Of a stretch of 64,000 nt of DNA, positions 23,159-31,259 are shown in pieces (position 1 is the stretch's first letter; each line of letters begins with the position of its first letter). The notes under the pieces were generated by a model. That model ran no database searches and was not told the origin of the DNA. It worked only from the letters and a program-made list of their open reading frames with translations. This stretch comes from Halorubellus litoreus. GTDB taxonomy: Archaea; Halobacteriota; Halobacteria; Halobacteriales; Natrialbaceae. The stretch lies in the NCBI RefSeq assembly GCF_037081675.1, contig NZ_JAZAQL010000002.1, positions 496,001-560,000 on the forward strand, read 5' to 3'. Both the position numbers and the translations under genes were made by a program.

Positions 23159-24478
23159 TCACTCGTCCCGGAACCACTCCACGACCCCCTCGGGGTCGAC
23201 CGACAGGCCACCGCCCTGCGCGAACCGCGGACTCCCACCGCCGCCGCCACCGAACTCCTCGGTGACGCGTTCGACGACCCCACCCGCGTTCGACGACGCC
23301 GACTCGCTCGCGGCCGCGACGACGAACGTACTCCCGGCACGTCCGACGAGCACCACGACCGCCGCACGGTCGCCCGCCGCCTCGCGAACCATCGGCTCCA
23401 CGTCGTTCGCGTCCACGCCCTCGACGGTCCCGACGAGCCACCGCTCGTCGTCGCGCTCCACGACCGGGAACTGCGAGAGTCGGGATTCGAGCAAGCGCCG
23501 TTGCGCCGCCGTGGCTTCCTCGCGGAGCGACGCCACCTCGTCCTGGAGCCGCGCGACCGCCTCGGGCACCTCGCCGGGGCCGACGTCGAGCGCACGGCCC
23601 GCCGCGAGCAACGCCGCCTTCTCGCTCCCGCGGCGCTCGATACCGCGCGGCCCGACCGCGAACTCGACCCTGGTCATCCCCTCGCCGGGATTCGACCGGC
23701 CGAGGACCGTGATGGGCCCTATCTCGCGCGTGTTCCGGACGTGCGTCCCCCCGCACGCCGCGACGTCGAACGGACGCCCTGACGGTTCGCCGGCCGCCGC
23801 CTCCGCCCCGCCGACCGTGACGACGCGCACCTCCGCGTCCTCGCCGAACACGCCCTCTTCGGTCTTCTCGTTGAACACGATACCGTCGCGTTCGCGCGCC
23901 GCGTCGGCCGACAGCGTCTCCCACGTCACGTCCCGGGACTCCCAGACCGCCTGGTTCGCGCGTCGCTCCAACGTCACCAGGACGTCGTCGTCGACGTCCG
24001 TCGACGTCTCGAAGTCAACGCGAACCCGGTCCGCGTCGCTCGAATCGACTCCCTCACTCCCGTCGACGCTCCCACGCCAGCCGACCGCCTCCGCGCTCGA
24101 CCGGTCCGCGGCCGCCCGGATGTCGAACCCACCGTACCCGAGGTCCGCCATGCACGTCCGCGCCGCCCCGTACAGGACGTGACTCGCGGTGTGCGCTCGC
24201 ATACAGTACATCCGTCGCTGCCAGTCCACGCGACACAGCACCGACCGACCGGCGTCGAACGCAGGCGATTCGTCGAGCGAATGCACGACCACCCCCTCGT
24301 CGTCGACCTGGACGTCCACGACGCGACTGTCACCGATACGCCCGCGGTCCGCCGGCTGCCCGCCGCTCTCCGCGTAAAAGTACGTCTCCTCGAGTACCAC
24401 GTCTCGTCCGTCGACGCGCTCGACCGTCGCCTCGAAACTCGTCGTGTACGGTTGCGCAGCAGCACGCTGTACGGTCAT
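23159..24478 (-). CDS. Alanyl-tRNA editing protein, AlaX-like long form
   Basis: This 439-residue protein starts at ATG 24478; a GTG lies one codon upstream. It resembles the C-terminal half of alanyl-tRNA synthetase. A beta-barrel and editing domain carry the zinc motifs HTASH (96-100) and CGGTH (about 248-252). A coiled coil (LQDEVASLREEATAAQRRLLESRL) and a DHHA1 domain ending in a Gly-rich GGGGGGSPRFAQGGG follow. It should deacylate mischarged Ser- or Gly-tRNA-Ala in trans. An acidic insertion (SSAEAVGWRGSVDGSEGVDSS) sits within the editing domain. The upstream gene is MBF1 on the same strand, 62 bases away, with no obvious functional link. Confidence 0.88.
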   Translation of the reverse strand: MTVQRAAAQPYTTSFEATVERVDGRDVVLEETYFYAESGGQPADRGRIGDSRVVDVQVDDEGVVVHSLDESPAFDAGRSVLCRVDWQRRMYCMRAHTASHVLYGAARTCMADLGYGGFDIRAAADRSSAEAVGWRGSVDGSEGVDSSDADRVRVDFETSTDVDDDVLVTLERRANQAVWESRDVTWETLSADAARERDGIVFNEKTEEGVFGEDAEVRVVTVGGAEAAAGEPSGRPFDVAACGGTHVRNTREIGPITVLGRSNPGEGMTRVEFAVGPRGIERRGSEKAALLAAGRALDVGPGEVPEAVARLQDEVASLREEATAAQRRLLESRLSQFPVVERDDERWLVGTVEGVDANDVEPMVREAAGDRAAVVVLVGRAGSTFVVAAASESASSNAGGVVERVTEEFGGGGGGSPRFAQGGGLSVDPEGVVEWFRDE

Positions 24479-24540
24479 CACCGATAACAGACTCCCGGCG
24501 CCAGCAAAAGCACTTCGCCGGCACCCCCCGATGGTCGCGC

Positions 24541-25074
24541 CTACTGCTCGGAGATCTCGACGTCGAGGTAGTCCTCGATGGCGGCGATGAGGCCACCGCC
24601 GATACCGGCCTGGGTCGCGCGACCCTGCTCGATGGCGATGATGTCCGCCTCCGTCGCACCGAGCTCCTCGGCGAACTCCTCGCGCTGGAGGCCGCGTTCC
24701 TGGCGCGCCTCCGTCACGGTCTTCCCGTAGTCGTTGTGGAGGTACGGCAACTGGTCGTCGTCGTAGTTCGTGCCCTCCTCCTCCCAGTGTCCGGAGTCAC
24801 CGTCCCAGACGTCGTTGGCTTTCGCGGCGTTCTGGACCGCGCGACGCTTCCGGTCGCGGTCACCACCGCCACCACTGCCGCCAGCGCCGCTACTGGAGCC
24901 GTCGTTCGAGGATCGCTTCGTCTCGGTGTCGTCGTGGGGGGCACAGGACGCGCACACGTTCAGTCGCGCGCCAGCGACGTTCGCCATGCTGAGGTTCTCG
25001 CTCGCCGCGCCGCAGAGCTCGCACGTGTCGCCGTCGCCGCCACCCGACGAACCACCCGTCGAGTACTTCGCCAT
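24541..25074 (-). CDS. Multiprotein bridging factor 1 homologue (archaeal MBF1)
   Basis: This 177-residue protein starts at ATG 25074 (MAKYSTGG). It has an N-terminal zinc ribbon with CELCG and CASC, a Ser/Gly-rich and basic linker (SGGGGDRDRKRRAVQ), and a C-terminal Cro-type helix-turn-helix: GKTVTEARQERGLQREEFAEELGATEADIIAIEQGRA. This order is that of archaeal MBF1, which associates with ribosomes and possibly with the transcription machinery. The length is slightly greater than usual because of the Gly-rich linker. It lies between the AlaX-like gene and tRNA-Leu, fitting a translation-related neighbourhood. Confidence 0.88.
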   Translation of the reverse strand: MAKYSTGGSSGGGDGDTCELCGAASENLSMANVAGARLNVCASCAPHDDTETKRSSNDGSSSGAGGSGGGGDRDRKRRAVQNAAKANDVWDGDSGHWEEEGTNYDDDQLPYLHNDYGKTVTEARQERGLQREEFAEELGATEADIIAIEQGRATQAGIGGGLIAAIEDYLDVEISEQ

Positions 25075-25228
25075 ACCTCTCTCTTCCACACCACACCATT
25101 TCAACCCCGCGCTTCGCGCGACCACCGTCACGCCGCGAGCGCGCCCCGTGCACCGTCGCGTTGCCCTTCCGGCGGCGAGCCCGCCGGCGGCGTGCGAACC
25201 CCAGTCACTGCCGGTGGAAAAGAAAGGG

Positions 25229-25238
25229 CTTTTATTGG
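25229..25238 (+). promoter_or_regulatory. TATA-like box upstream of tRNA-Leu
   Basis: CTTTTATTGG lies about 42 bases before the first base of the mature tRNA, allowing a start about 15 bases upstream of it. An A-rich GGAAAAGAAAG just before it could be the BRE. Confidence 0.45.
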
Positions 25239-25275
25239 TCCCCCGGGAACGAAGGAGTGCAGCAAGATACCGCGA

Positions 25276-25360
25276 GCGTGGGTAGCCAAGCCAGGCCAAC
25301 GGCGCAGCGTTGAGGGCGCTGTCCTGTAGAGGTCCGCCGGTTCAAATCCGGTCCCACGCA
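25276..25360 (+). tRNA. tRNA-Leu, anticodon GAG
   Basis: The 85-base type II tRNA folds cleanly. The acceptor stem GCGTGGG pairs with CCCACGC and is followed by discriminator A. The D stem is GCC with GGC. The anticodon stem is CAGCG with CGCTG, around loop TTGAGGG with anticodon GAG at 25312-25314. A 14-base variable arm (TCCTGTAGAGGTCC) and a T arm with loop TTCAAAT complete it. The long variable arm and A73 fit leucine; it reads CUC and CUU codons. There is no intron, and CCA is not encoded. Confidence 0.95.
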
Positions 25361-25547
25361 TCGCACCACGCGGCCACAACCGGCCGCACCTCGAATGCGA
25401 TGCGGGTGCTCTCCCTCGTGGACAGCACCCACGCACATTCCTTTCCGACGCAACGCTCGACCAGCGAAGCGTCGACGGTTCGTGTAGTCGTCGGAGGTCC
25501 GAGGAGTGCTGCGTGCCGTCGTCCGATGTCCGCGTCGGTCCCGACGG

Positions 25548-26198
25548 TCAGCGATCGGTCGGGCGGAGGTGATGGGCGGCGAGTGCGGTCGTCCCGACGC
25601 CGACGACGACGACGAACGCAGGGTAGCGCCCCATGGGTGGGAGGAACGTCCCGAGCGGCGTGTACGCGAGGAAGTGCAGGGCGACGTAGCCGGGGTCGGC
25701 GCCGAACGGGAGCCATCTGGCGAGGGGGGCGACGGGGAGTTCGTGAACGGCGGTGAACGCGACGGTGAGTACGGCGAACGCTGCGAGGATGCGGGCGTAG
25801 CGTGCGTGGTCGGCGGTGCCGTCGAGCAGGCGCTTCGCCATCACGCCGTACGCGCCGATGAATGGTGCGTAGAGGAGGTCGCCGTAGAGGTTACCGAACA
25901 GGTCCGCGCCGCCGGCGTACCCGAGGACCTGCGTGAGAAACCAGAGCGTCTGCAGGATTCCGTACGCACCGGCGGCGGTCGCGAGGGCGAGGAACGTCCC
26001 GACGCGCGTGGGGGCGCCGTCGGTCCTGGTCGTCGACCCGGTCGTGGTGGCGCTGCCGTCTCGTCCCGTCGACGTCGCAGGTTCGCGCCCGTCGATCTCG
26101 GCGCCGTCGCCGCTCGTAGCGGTCGTCGTCCCGCTGCAGTCGTCGCAGTACGTCGCGAAGCCCTCGACCGGGCCGCCGCAGTCCGCGCACTCGCCCAT
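25548..26198 (-). CDS. Zinc-ribbon membrane protein, paralogue 1
   Basis: The product has 216 residues. The N-terminal zinc ribbon has ligands CADCG (4-8) and CDDC (18-21), and a Thr/Ser/Gly-rich linker follows to about 65. Then come four or five hydrophobic segments, including VGTFLALATAAGAYGILQTLWFL and ARILAAFAVLTVAFTAV. The shared block MAKRLLDGTADHARY followed by ARWLPFGADPGYVALHFLAY also occurs in the gene 95 bases upstream, so the two are tandem paralogues. The function is unknown. A T-rich CTTTTTTC at 26223-26230 serves as a TATA-like box, giving a leaderless mRNA. Confidence 0.75.
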   Translation of the reverse strand: MGECADCGGPVEGFATYCDDCSGTTTATSGDGAEIDGREPATSTGRDGSATTTGSTTRTDGAPTRVGTFLALATAAGAYGILQTLWFLTQVLGYAGGADLFGNLYGDLLYAPFIGAYGVMAKRLLDGTADHARYARILAAFAVLTVAFTAVHELPVAPLARWLPFGADPGYVALHFLAYTPLGTFLPPMGRYPAFVVVVGVGTTALAAHHLRPTDR

Positions 26199-26292
26199 AC
26201 GAATCAGTTGGATGATTGGTTGAAAAAAGCATCGCTGCTGCTGTATGATGCGTCGATGCGTCCGTGTGGCCGGTTACGCGTGCGTCGCGCCG

Positions 26293-26892
26293 TCAGGCCA
26301 ATGCGTCTCGCTGGAGTGCGGTGCCGGCCCCGAAGGAGACGGCGGCGCCGACGACGCCGACCGCGAGCATCTGCCACTCCGTCCAGAGCACTGTCGGCGC
26401 GAGGTGGAACGCGAGGACGTTCAGGACGACGTACGCGGGGTCCATGACGGTTGGAAGCCACCTGACCACTGGGTTCGGGAGGGCCGTGACGAGCGTTCCG
26501 AATCCGACGCTCGCGACGGCGAGCACGCGCAGGACGCGGCCGTAGCGTGCACGGTCGGCCGTCCCGTCGAACAGGCGCTTCGCCATGATTGCGAACGACA
26601 CGAGCAGCGTGACGTTCACGGCCTGCACCGCGATGAACCCCAGGGTGTCCGGCGACCACCCGACTGCGACCGCCTGCGGGAGGTACAGGAGGGTCTGTAC
26701 CGTCTGGAAGCCGCCGAGGAGCGCGCCCGCCGCGAGCAGGACGGCGACGGCACGCGACGTCGGCGACGACACGCGGTCGTCGACCGATGCGGTGCTCGTC
26801 GCCGTCGCAGCGTCGTCGTCTCGGTTCGCGCAGTCGTCGCAGTACGTGGTCGCACCGCGAACCGACGCGCCACAGGCGACGCACTCGTCCAT
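26293..26892 (-). CDS. Zinc-ribbon membrane protein, paralogue 2
   Basis: The product is 199 residues from ATG 26892 (MDECVACGAS). The zinc ribbon is CVACG (4-8) with CDDC (20-23). The linker is short, and then come hydrophobic segments AVAVLLAAGALLGGFQTV, FIAVQAVNVTLLVSFAIMA, VLRVLAVASVGFGTLV and a C-terminal MLAVGVVGAAVSFGAG. MAKRLFDGTADRARY and VRWLPTVMDPAYVVLNVLAF match the downstream paralogue. A T-rich AGTTTTTG at 26917-26924 on the minus strand is the likely promoter element. The function is unknown. Its own promoter suggests that the duplicates can be regulated separately. Confidence 0.75.
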   Translation of the reverse strand: MDECVACGASVRGATTYCDDCANRDDDAATATSTASVDDRVSSPTSRAVAVLLAAGALLGGFQTVQTLLYLPQAVAVGWSPDTLGFIAVQAVNVTLLVSFAIMAKRLFDGTADRARYGRVLRVLAVASVGFGTLVTALPNPVVRWLPTVMDPAYVVLNVLAFHLAPTVLWTEWQMLAVGVVGAAVSFGAGTALQRDALA

Positions 26893-27126
26893 ATCGATGC
26901 CTCGGGATGCCGTCCGCAAAAACTCTCTGTCGGCGACTCTCGACCGCGGGTGGACTGGCGCCGCCGACGACGAACGCGACGGTCCGGAGCCCCTTCGTCG
27001 CGAGTGCGCCGTGTAAACGTCCGTATCCGACCCACGCGAGCGCCGCGCGGGCCGCCGCGCCGACGCGGGCCGCTGGCGTGACGGGAGACGGCAAGCCGTA
27101 AGCCGACGGAGTCCTCAGACCCGGGT

Positions 27127-27699
27127 ATGGAACGGCGTGTTCGTCGGAACCTCCGCGAGGTCACTGCGGTCCTCTCGCTCGTGTCGCTCGCGCTCGTGTT
27201 CGCCGCGGCCCGGCAGGCCATCCCCGGCTCGGTCCTGCCGGGCGCACCAGCGTGGCTGCTTTCCGCGATTCCGCACGTGAACGCGGGCATCAGTCTCGCC
27301 GCCATCGCGTGCATCGTCCTCGGCGTCCGCGAGGCGCGCGCGAAGCGCTTCGAGACCCACCGCAAGTACATGCTCGCCGCGTTCGGGTTGTTCGTCGCGT
27401 TCCTCGCGCTCTACCTCTGGAAGGTCGCGCTCAAGGGACCCCAATCGTTCCCGGGAACGGGCGTCGTCGAGCTCGCGTACCTCGGCGTGCTCGCGGTCCA
27501 CATGATACTCGCCATCGTCTGCATCCCGCTACTGTACTACGTGCTCCTGCTCGCGTGGACGCATCCCGTGAGCGAACTCCCGGAGACGAGCCACAAGCGC
27601 GTCGCGAAGGTGGCGGCGCCGCTCTGGCTCGTCTCGTTCGTCCTCGGGAACGTCGTCTACGTCCTCCTCTACCTCGTCCCCGCCGGCTTCTACGGGTGA
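27127..27699 (+). CDS. DUF420 family membrane protein
   Basis: This 190-residue protein has five hydrophobic segments. Family features visible are the His residues in SAIPHVNAGISLAAIACIVLG and ETHRKYMLAAFGLFVAFLALYL, then LGVLAVHMILAIVCIPLLYYVLLLA and HKRVAKVAAPLWLVSFVLGNVVYVLLY. DUF420 proteins commonly accompany cytochrome oxidase assembly genes and are proposed to help haem-copper oxidase biogenesis. None of those genes is near here, so this copy is an orphan. Conserved histidines in membrane segments are compatible with haem or copper binding, which is inference. Confidence 0.82.
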   Translation: MERRVRRNLREVTAVLSLVSLALVFAAARQAIPGSVLPGAPAWLLSAIPHVNAGISLAAIACIVLGVREARAKRFETHRKYMLAAFGLFVAFLALYLWKVALKGPQSFPGTGVVELAYLGVLAVHMILAIVCIPLLYYVLLLAWTHPVSELPETSHKRVAKVAAPLWLVSFVLGNVVYVLLYLVPAGFYG

Positions 27700-27704
27700 G
27701 CGCG

Positions 27705-27756
27705 GGTTCGCTGGCGGTTGCGGCGGTTCGCTGGCGGTTGCGGCGGTTCGCTGGCG
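27705..27756. repeat. Tandem repeat, 20-bp unit, 2.6 copies
   Basis: The units 27705-27724 and 27725-27744 are identical, and 27745-27756 repeats the first 12 bases. The array begins 6 bases after the DUF420 stop codon and fills the space to the convergent acetyltransferase gene. Confidence 0.9.
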
Positions 27757-27772
27757 ACCGCGAGCGACCGGG

Positions 27773-28312
27773 TCACTCCCGTTGTGCTCGCCAGTCGTCG
27801 GCGGTCGTCGCGTAGACGTGCGAGTCGACGAACTCGCCGTCGACGAACGCCCCCTCCGGGATGGTGCCGACCCGGTCGAGACCGATGGACTGGAGGAGTG
27901 CGTTCGACGCCTCGTTCGTCTCGTAGGCCTCCGCACGCACCGAGTGCATGCGCTTCTCGTCGAACAGGTACTCGATGAACGTCGCCGTCGCGTCCGACCC
28001 GTAGCCTTCGCCGTGGGCGTCCGCGGCGATCCACGCGGAGAGGATGGCGTGGCCGTTCCGATCCGCGATCCAGACCGTGCTCACGACGCCGACCGGGTCG
28101 CCGTCGGCGACGACGAGGAGCGTGATGCCGTCGCCGCCGTTCACCTCCTCCTCGATCCACTCCTCGTGATGCTGTCGTCCCCGCGGGTCCGCCACGCCGA
28201 GTGACTGCCGGACCGCCGGGTCGTTGACGGCCTCGGTGAGGAACGCGGCGTCCTCGCTCTCGACCGTACACAACTCTACCACGTCGCCTTCGAGAAAGGT
28301 CGCACCGGGCAT
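27773..28312 (-). CDS. GNAT family N-acetyltransferase, paralogue 1
   Basis: The product is 179 residues from ATG 28312 (MPGATFLEGDV). It belongs to the RimJ/RimL-like branch: VVELCTVESEDAAFLTEAVNDPAVRQSLGV at the start, then the acetyl-CoA strand and pyrophosphate loop ILSAWIAADAHGEGYGSDATATFI, and the acceptor-side EAYETNEASNALLQSIGL. These match the order beta4, Q/RxxGxG/A loop, then Asn-containing helix. It shares SLGV, an EW.EEV motif and the C-terminal DWRA with the neighbouring gene at 28413, so the two are paralogues. The substrate is unknown; N-terminal or small-molecule acetylation is equally possible. Confidence 0.8.
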   Translation of the reverse strand: MPGATFLEGDVVELCTVESEDAAFLTEAVNDPAVRQSLGVADPRGRQHHEEWIEEEVNGGDGITLLVVADGDPVGVVSTVWIADRNGHAILSAWIAADAHGEGYGSDATATFIEYLFDEKRMHSVRAEAYETNEASNALLQSIGLDRVGTIPEGAFVDGEFVDSHVYATTADDWRAQRE

Positions 28313-28385
28313 ACCGGAACCGACCCGACCGCTCGATATAAATCGCCGACAAGGTGCGCTAGCACGCCTCACCCGACGAGTCGGC

Positions 28386-28442
28386 GCGCTCGCCAGTCGC
28401 CGACGGTGACGCTCAGTGCGCTCGCCAGTCGCCGACGGTGAC
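28386..28442. repeat. Perfect 25-bp direct repeat flanking a stop codon
   Basis: The 25-base segment 28386-28410 is identical to 28418-28442. The second is the last coding part of the GNAT gene at 28413 (encoding VTVGDWRA), and the first lies just past its stop codon (28413-28415). The offset is 32 bases, so the copy beyond the stop is in another frame and is not translated as an extension. Confidence 0.95.
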
Positions 28443-28946
28443 CGCGTACACGAGCGTGTCGTGGTATTCGCCGTCGACGAACACCCACTCCGGGAGACAG
28501 CCGACCTCGCGGAATCCGACGCGTTCGAGCGTCCGCCGGGACGCGTCGTTGAACGCGAACGCGGTCGCCTGGAGCGTGTGCAACCGCTGGTGGTCGAACA
28601 GGTACCGCATCAAGGTCCGGGTCGCGTCCGGCCCGTAGCCGTTCCCCTGCTCGTCGCTCGCGATCCAGCACCCGAGCGTCGCGTGGCCGTTCGAGCGGTT
28701 CACCTCGAATGCCGTGACCGACCCGACCGGTCGCCCGTCGCCGGCGACGAGGAACTGGAGGACGTCCTCGCCCGACGTCACCTCCTCGTACCACTCCTCG
28801 CTCTCCGGTTCGTGGACGGGTCCGTGGACGCCGAGTGACACCCAGACCCCGGGGTCGTTCACGCCCTCGTGGAGGAACTCGAGCGCGTCCTCGTCGAGCG
28901 TCCGCAGTTCGACGACGTCACCCCGGAGGAAGACCGGTGAACTCAT
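28413..28946 (-). CDS. GNAT family N-acetyltransferase, paralogue 2
   Basis: The product is 177 residues from ATG 28946 (MSSPVFLRGDV), the same architecture as the adjacent paralogue. VVELRTLDEDALEFLHEGVNDPGVWVSLGV opens the domain, TLGCWIASDEQGNGYGPDATRTLM carries the acetyl-CoA loop (EQGNGYG), and ATAFAFNDASRRTLERVGFREVG is the Asn helix and following strand. It ends VTVGDWRAH. The 3' end is duplicated downstream of its stop codon as a perfect 25-bp repeat. Its substrate is unknown. Two tandem GNATs on one strand separated by 100 bases suggest local duplication. Confidence 0.8.
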   Translation of the reverse strand: MSSPVFLRGDVVELRTLDEDALEFLHEGVNDPGVWVSLGVHGPVHEPESEEWYEEVTSGEDVLQFLVAGDGRPVGSVTAFEVNRSNGHATLGCWIASDEQGNGYGPDATRTLMRYLFDHQRLHTLQATAFAFNDASRRTLERVGFREVGCLPEWVFVDGEYHDTLVYAVTVGDWRAH

Positions 28947-29027
28947 GCGAGGAGTACGTCGACCGAGGAGATAATCTAGCACGACGCCGCCGAGCACCGG
29001 CCGACAGCGACTCTGCGGGCGCGCCGG

Positions 29028-30509
29028 TCAGTCGTCGGCCGGTGCGTCCGCGCCCTCGATGACGGGACGGGCGACGTCGCGGTCCGTGGTCTCGCCCTCG
29101 ATGTCGTAGGGGTACTCGCCGGTGACGCACCCCAGGCAGAGGTCGGCGCGGGAGGCGTCGAGCGCGTCACAGACCGCGTCGATGGAGAGATAGGACAGTG
29201 AATCCGCTTCGATTGCCTCGCGGATGTCCTCCGTGCTCTGGCCGGCGGCGATGAGCTCGTCGCGCGTCGCCATGTCGATGCCCATGTAGCACGGCGCGAC
29301 GATCGGTGGTGCGCCGATGCGCATGTGGACCTCCTCCGCGCCGCAGTCCTTCAGGAGCTCCACGAGCTGCGTGGACGTCGTCCCGCGGACGATGGAGTCG
29401 TCGATGATGGTGACGGTCTTCCCCTCCACCGTCGACTTGATGGGGTTGAGCTTCAGGCGGACGGCGCGCTCGCGCTCGTCCTGCGTCGGCATGATGAACG
29501 TCCGGCCGACGTACCGGTTCTTCATCAGGCCCTCCGCGAACTCCGTCTCGGCGCCGTCCTCGCTCGCCGCCTCCGCGTACCCCGACGCGAACGCACGCCC
29601 CGAGTCGGGTACCGGCATCACGACGTCGGTCTCGATACCGGACTCGTGCCAGAGGTTCCGGCCGAGCTGCCGGCGGACCTCGTACACGAGGGAGTCGTCG
29701 ATGACGCTGTCGGGGCGCGCGAAGTACACGTGCTCGAAGAAGCAGTGCGCGCTGTTTTCCTGGTCGACGAGCTGGTAGGAGTCGAAGTCGCTCCCGTCCT
29801 CGTGGAGCACCACGAGCTCGCCGGGTTGGACGTCGCGGACGAGTTCGCCGTCGAGCGTGTCGATGGCCGCCGACTCGGACGCGAGGATGTAGCCGTCGTC
29901 GAGTTCGCCGATGCACAGCGGTCGGTTCCCTTCGGGGTCGCGGACGCCGAGGACGGTGTCGTCGTGCATGATGGTCAGCGAGTACGACCCGTGGATGCGT
30001 CCCATCGTGCGCTTGACGGCGCGCACGAGGTCCTCCTCGAGGAGGTTCCGCGCGAGGTCGTGCGCGATGACCTCGGTGTCGCCGTCGCTCGTGAACGCGT
30101 GCCCGAGCCCGGCGAGTTCGTCCCGAATCTCGTCGGCGTTCACGAGGTTCCCGTTGTGCGACAGGGCGAGCGATCCGCTCTTGAACGACACGGTGAACGG
30201 CTGCGCGCAGGACTTGTCGACGCTCCCCGCGGTCGGATACCGGACGTGCCCGATGCCGGCCGCGCCCGTGAGCGACTCGACGTCGTCCTGGGTGAACGCG
30301 TCCCCGACGAGCCCCATCTCGACGTGGTCGTGCTGCTGGAACCCGTCGTGCGTGACGATGCCCGCGGACTCTTGGCCGCGATGCTGGAGCGCGTACAGCG
30401 AGTAGTAGAGCGGTCGTGCGGCCGCCCGGTCGTCGAGCGCGACGCCCACGACGCCGCACTTCTCGGTCGGCCCGTCGGAATCGGGGGTGGCTCCCCGCCC
30501 GTCTGTCAT
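29028..30509 (-). CDS. purF: Amidophosphoribosyltransferase
   Basis: This 493-residue enzyme starts at ATG 30509 (MTDGRGATPD). It makes phosphoribosylamine from PRPP and glutamine, the first step of purine synthesis. A short propeptide precedes the nucleophile Cys18 in EKCGVVGVA (N-terminal glutaminase). Glutaminase motifs include ALQHRGQESAGI, GHVRYPTAG and LSHNGNLVN. The phosphoribosyltransferase domain has the PRPP loop TIIDDSIVRGTTS (near 351-363). LCLGCVTGEYP near the C-terminus matches the Cys positions of Fe-S-containing PurF, so a structural cluster is possible. It lies downstream of lsm-rpl37e on the same strand with 303 bases between. Confidence 0.95.
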   Translation of the reverse strand: MTDGRGATPDSDGPTEKCGVVGVALDDRAAARPLYYSLYALQHRGQESAGIVTHDGFQQHDHVEMGLVGDAFTQDDVESLTGAAGIGHVRYPTAGSVDKSCAQPFTVSFKSGSLALSHNGNLVNADEIRDELAGLGHAFTSDGDTEVIAHDLARNLLEEDLVRAVKRTMGRIHGSYSLTIMHDDTVLGVRDPEGNRPLCIGELDDGYILASESAAIDTLDGELVRDVQPGELVVLHEDGSDFDSYQLVDQENSAHCFFEHVYFARPDSVIDDSLVYEVRRQLGRNLWHESGIETDVVMPVPDSGRAFASGYAEAASEDGAETEFAEGLMKNRYVGRTFIMPTQDERERAVRLKLNPIKSTVEGKTVTIIDDSIVRGTTSTQLVELLKDCGAEEVHMRIGAPPIVAPCYMGIDMATRDELIAAGQSTEDIREAIEADSLSYLSIDAVCDALDASRADLCLGCVTGEYPYDIEGETTDRDVARPVIEGADAPADD

Positions 30510-30812
30510 GAGAGACAGTCGGGCGTCACCCACCAAAAAAGGACGTGATTGTGGTCTAAACCGCTCCCCACCACCGAGAAGTATGCACGGTCGTGCGTAT
30601 TCCGGTTGGTCGCTGGATGCGTCCGTCGCACGCCACCGGAGCACCCCCAGGTCACGGCGTCGCCACTCGACGGACGTTGACGCTCGAACGGCAGCGAGAC
30701 CGGCTCCCGGAGTCGGGAGTTCCGTCGCCACGAGACGTGAACGGTCGCGGGCGCTATCGCTACGAGAACTGAACGGTCGAGAGACCGGAAACCCGGTCGA
30801 GAAGGGTCGTCG
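30510..30812. other. 303-base non-coding stretch between rpl37e and purF
   Basis: I find no convincing ORF or RNA here. On the minus strand GGTTTAGAC at 30555-30563 could be a weak TATA element for purF, about 50 bases before its ATG, and an A-tract (30534-30541) lies nearer the gene. The decamer TGAACGGTCG occurs twice (near 30737 and 30768). Confidence 0.4.
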
Positions 30813-30986
30813 TTATTCGCCAGCCTTCGACTGCCACTCGTAGTCCCGTCGCTTCGCGGACTTCCCGAACCCACACGACGAGCACTCCTTCTTCTTGGTG
30901 TGGTAGGACTTCTCGCCGCAGCGGCGGCACTTCGTGTGCGTCTTCGTGTTCTTCTTGCCTTGAGAGGGGGTTCCTGCGCCAGTCAT
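30813..30986 (-). CDS. rpl37e: 50S ribosomal protein L37e
   Basis: The product is 57 residues from ATG 30986. Zinc-ribbon motifs CRRCGEKSYH and CSSCGFGKSAKRR with a basic body are diagnostic of L37e, a large-subunit protein that contacts 23S rRNA. The ATG overlaps the stop of the upstream lsm gene (ATGA), the conserved archaeal arrangement lsm-rpl37e. The N-terminus MTGAGTPSQGKKNTKTHTKC matches family expectations, so the start is firm. Confidence 0.96.
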   Translation of the reverse strand: MTGAGTPSQGKKNTKTHTKCRRCGEKSYHTKKKECSSCGFGKSAKRRDYEWQSKAGE

Positions 30987-31177
30987 GGAGTTATCGAGAC
31001 GACGTTGTCGCCACGGATAATCGTTGTGTTGTCGTCCGACTCGATGACCAGGTTCATGTGCTGGTCGTACCCCGTCAGGGTGCCCTCGTACGTCTCGCCG
31101 TCCTTCAGTCGCACCGAGACCGTCTTCCCGACGGAAGCGTCGAGCACGTCGAGGGGCCGTCCACTGTCGTCGTCCAT
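30983..31177 (-). CDS. lsm: Archaeal Sm-like protein (LSm)
   Basis: This 64-residue protein has one complete Sm fold. The Sm1 motif is VSVRLKDGETYEGTLTGYDQHMNLVIES, with the Asp-x-His-x-Asn-type RNA-binding DQHMN, and the Sm2 motif is IIRGDNVVSI. It forms a heptameric ring that binds U-rich RNA and takes part in small-RNA function. The haloarchaeal protein is short, and this length agrees. It overlaps rpl37e by 4 bases, implying coupled translation. It heads a small unit that may read through to purF. Confidence 0.95.
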   Translation of the reverse strand: MDDDSGRPLDVLDASVGKTVSVRLKDGETYEGTLTGYDQHMNLVIESDDNTTIIRGDNVVSITP

Positions 31178-31259
31178 ACACCATCGGGGTCGTAGCGGTT
31201 CCTTAAACGTACCGGGTCGGCGCCGTCAAGAGGCCTGCACTCACCGTGGTCGGGCGCGG

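Noticed and set aside
25276..25360. tRNA-Leu as an integration site
   Set aside because: I found no integrase gene, repeat of the tRNA 3' end, or foreign-looking gene nearby.
27705..28352. Coding extension through the 20-bp repeat (frame giving SEPPQPPANRR-type sequence)
   Set aside because: It is the shadow frame of the acetyltransferase gene running into the repeat; the acetyltransferase itself has a normal start and stop.
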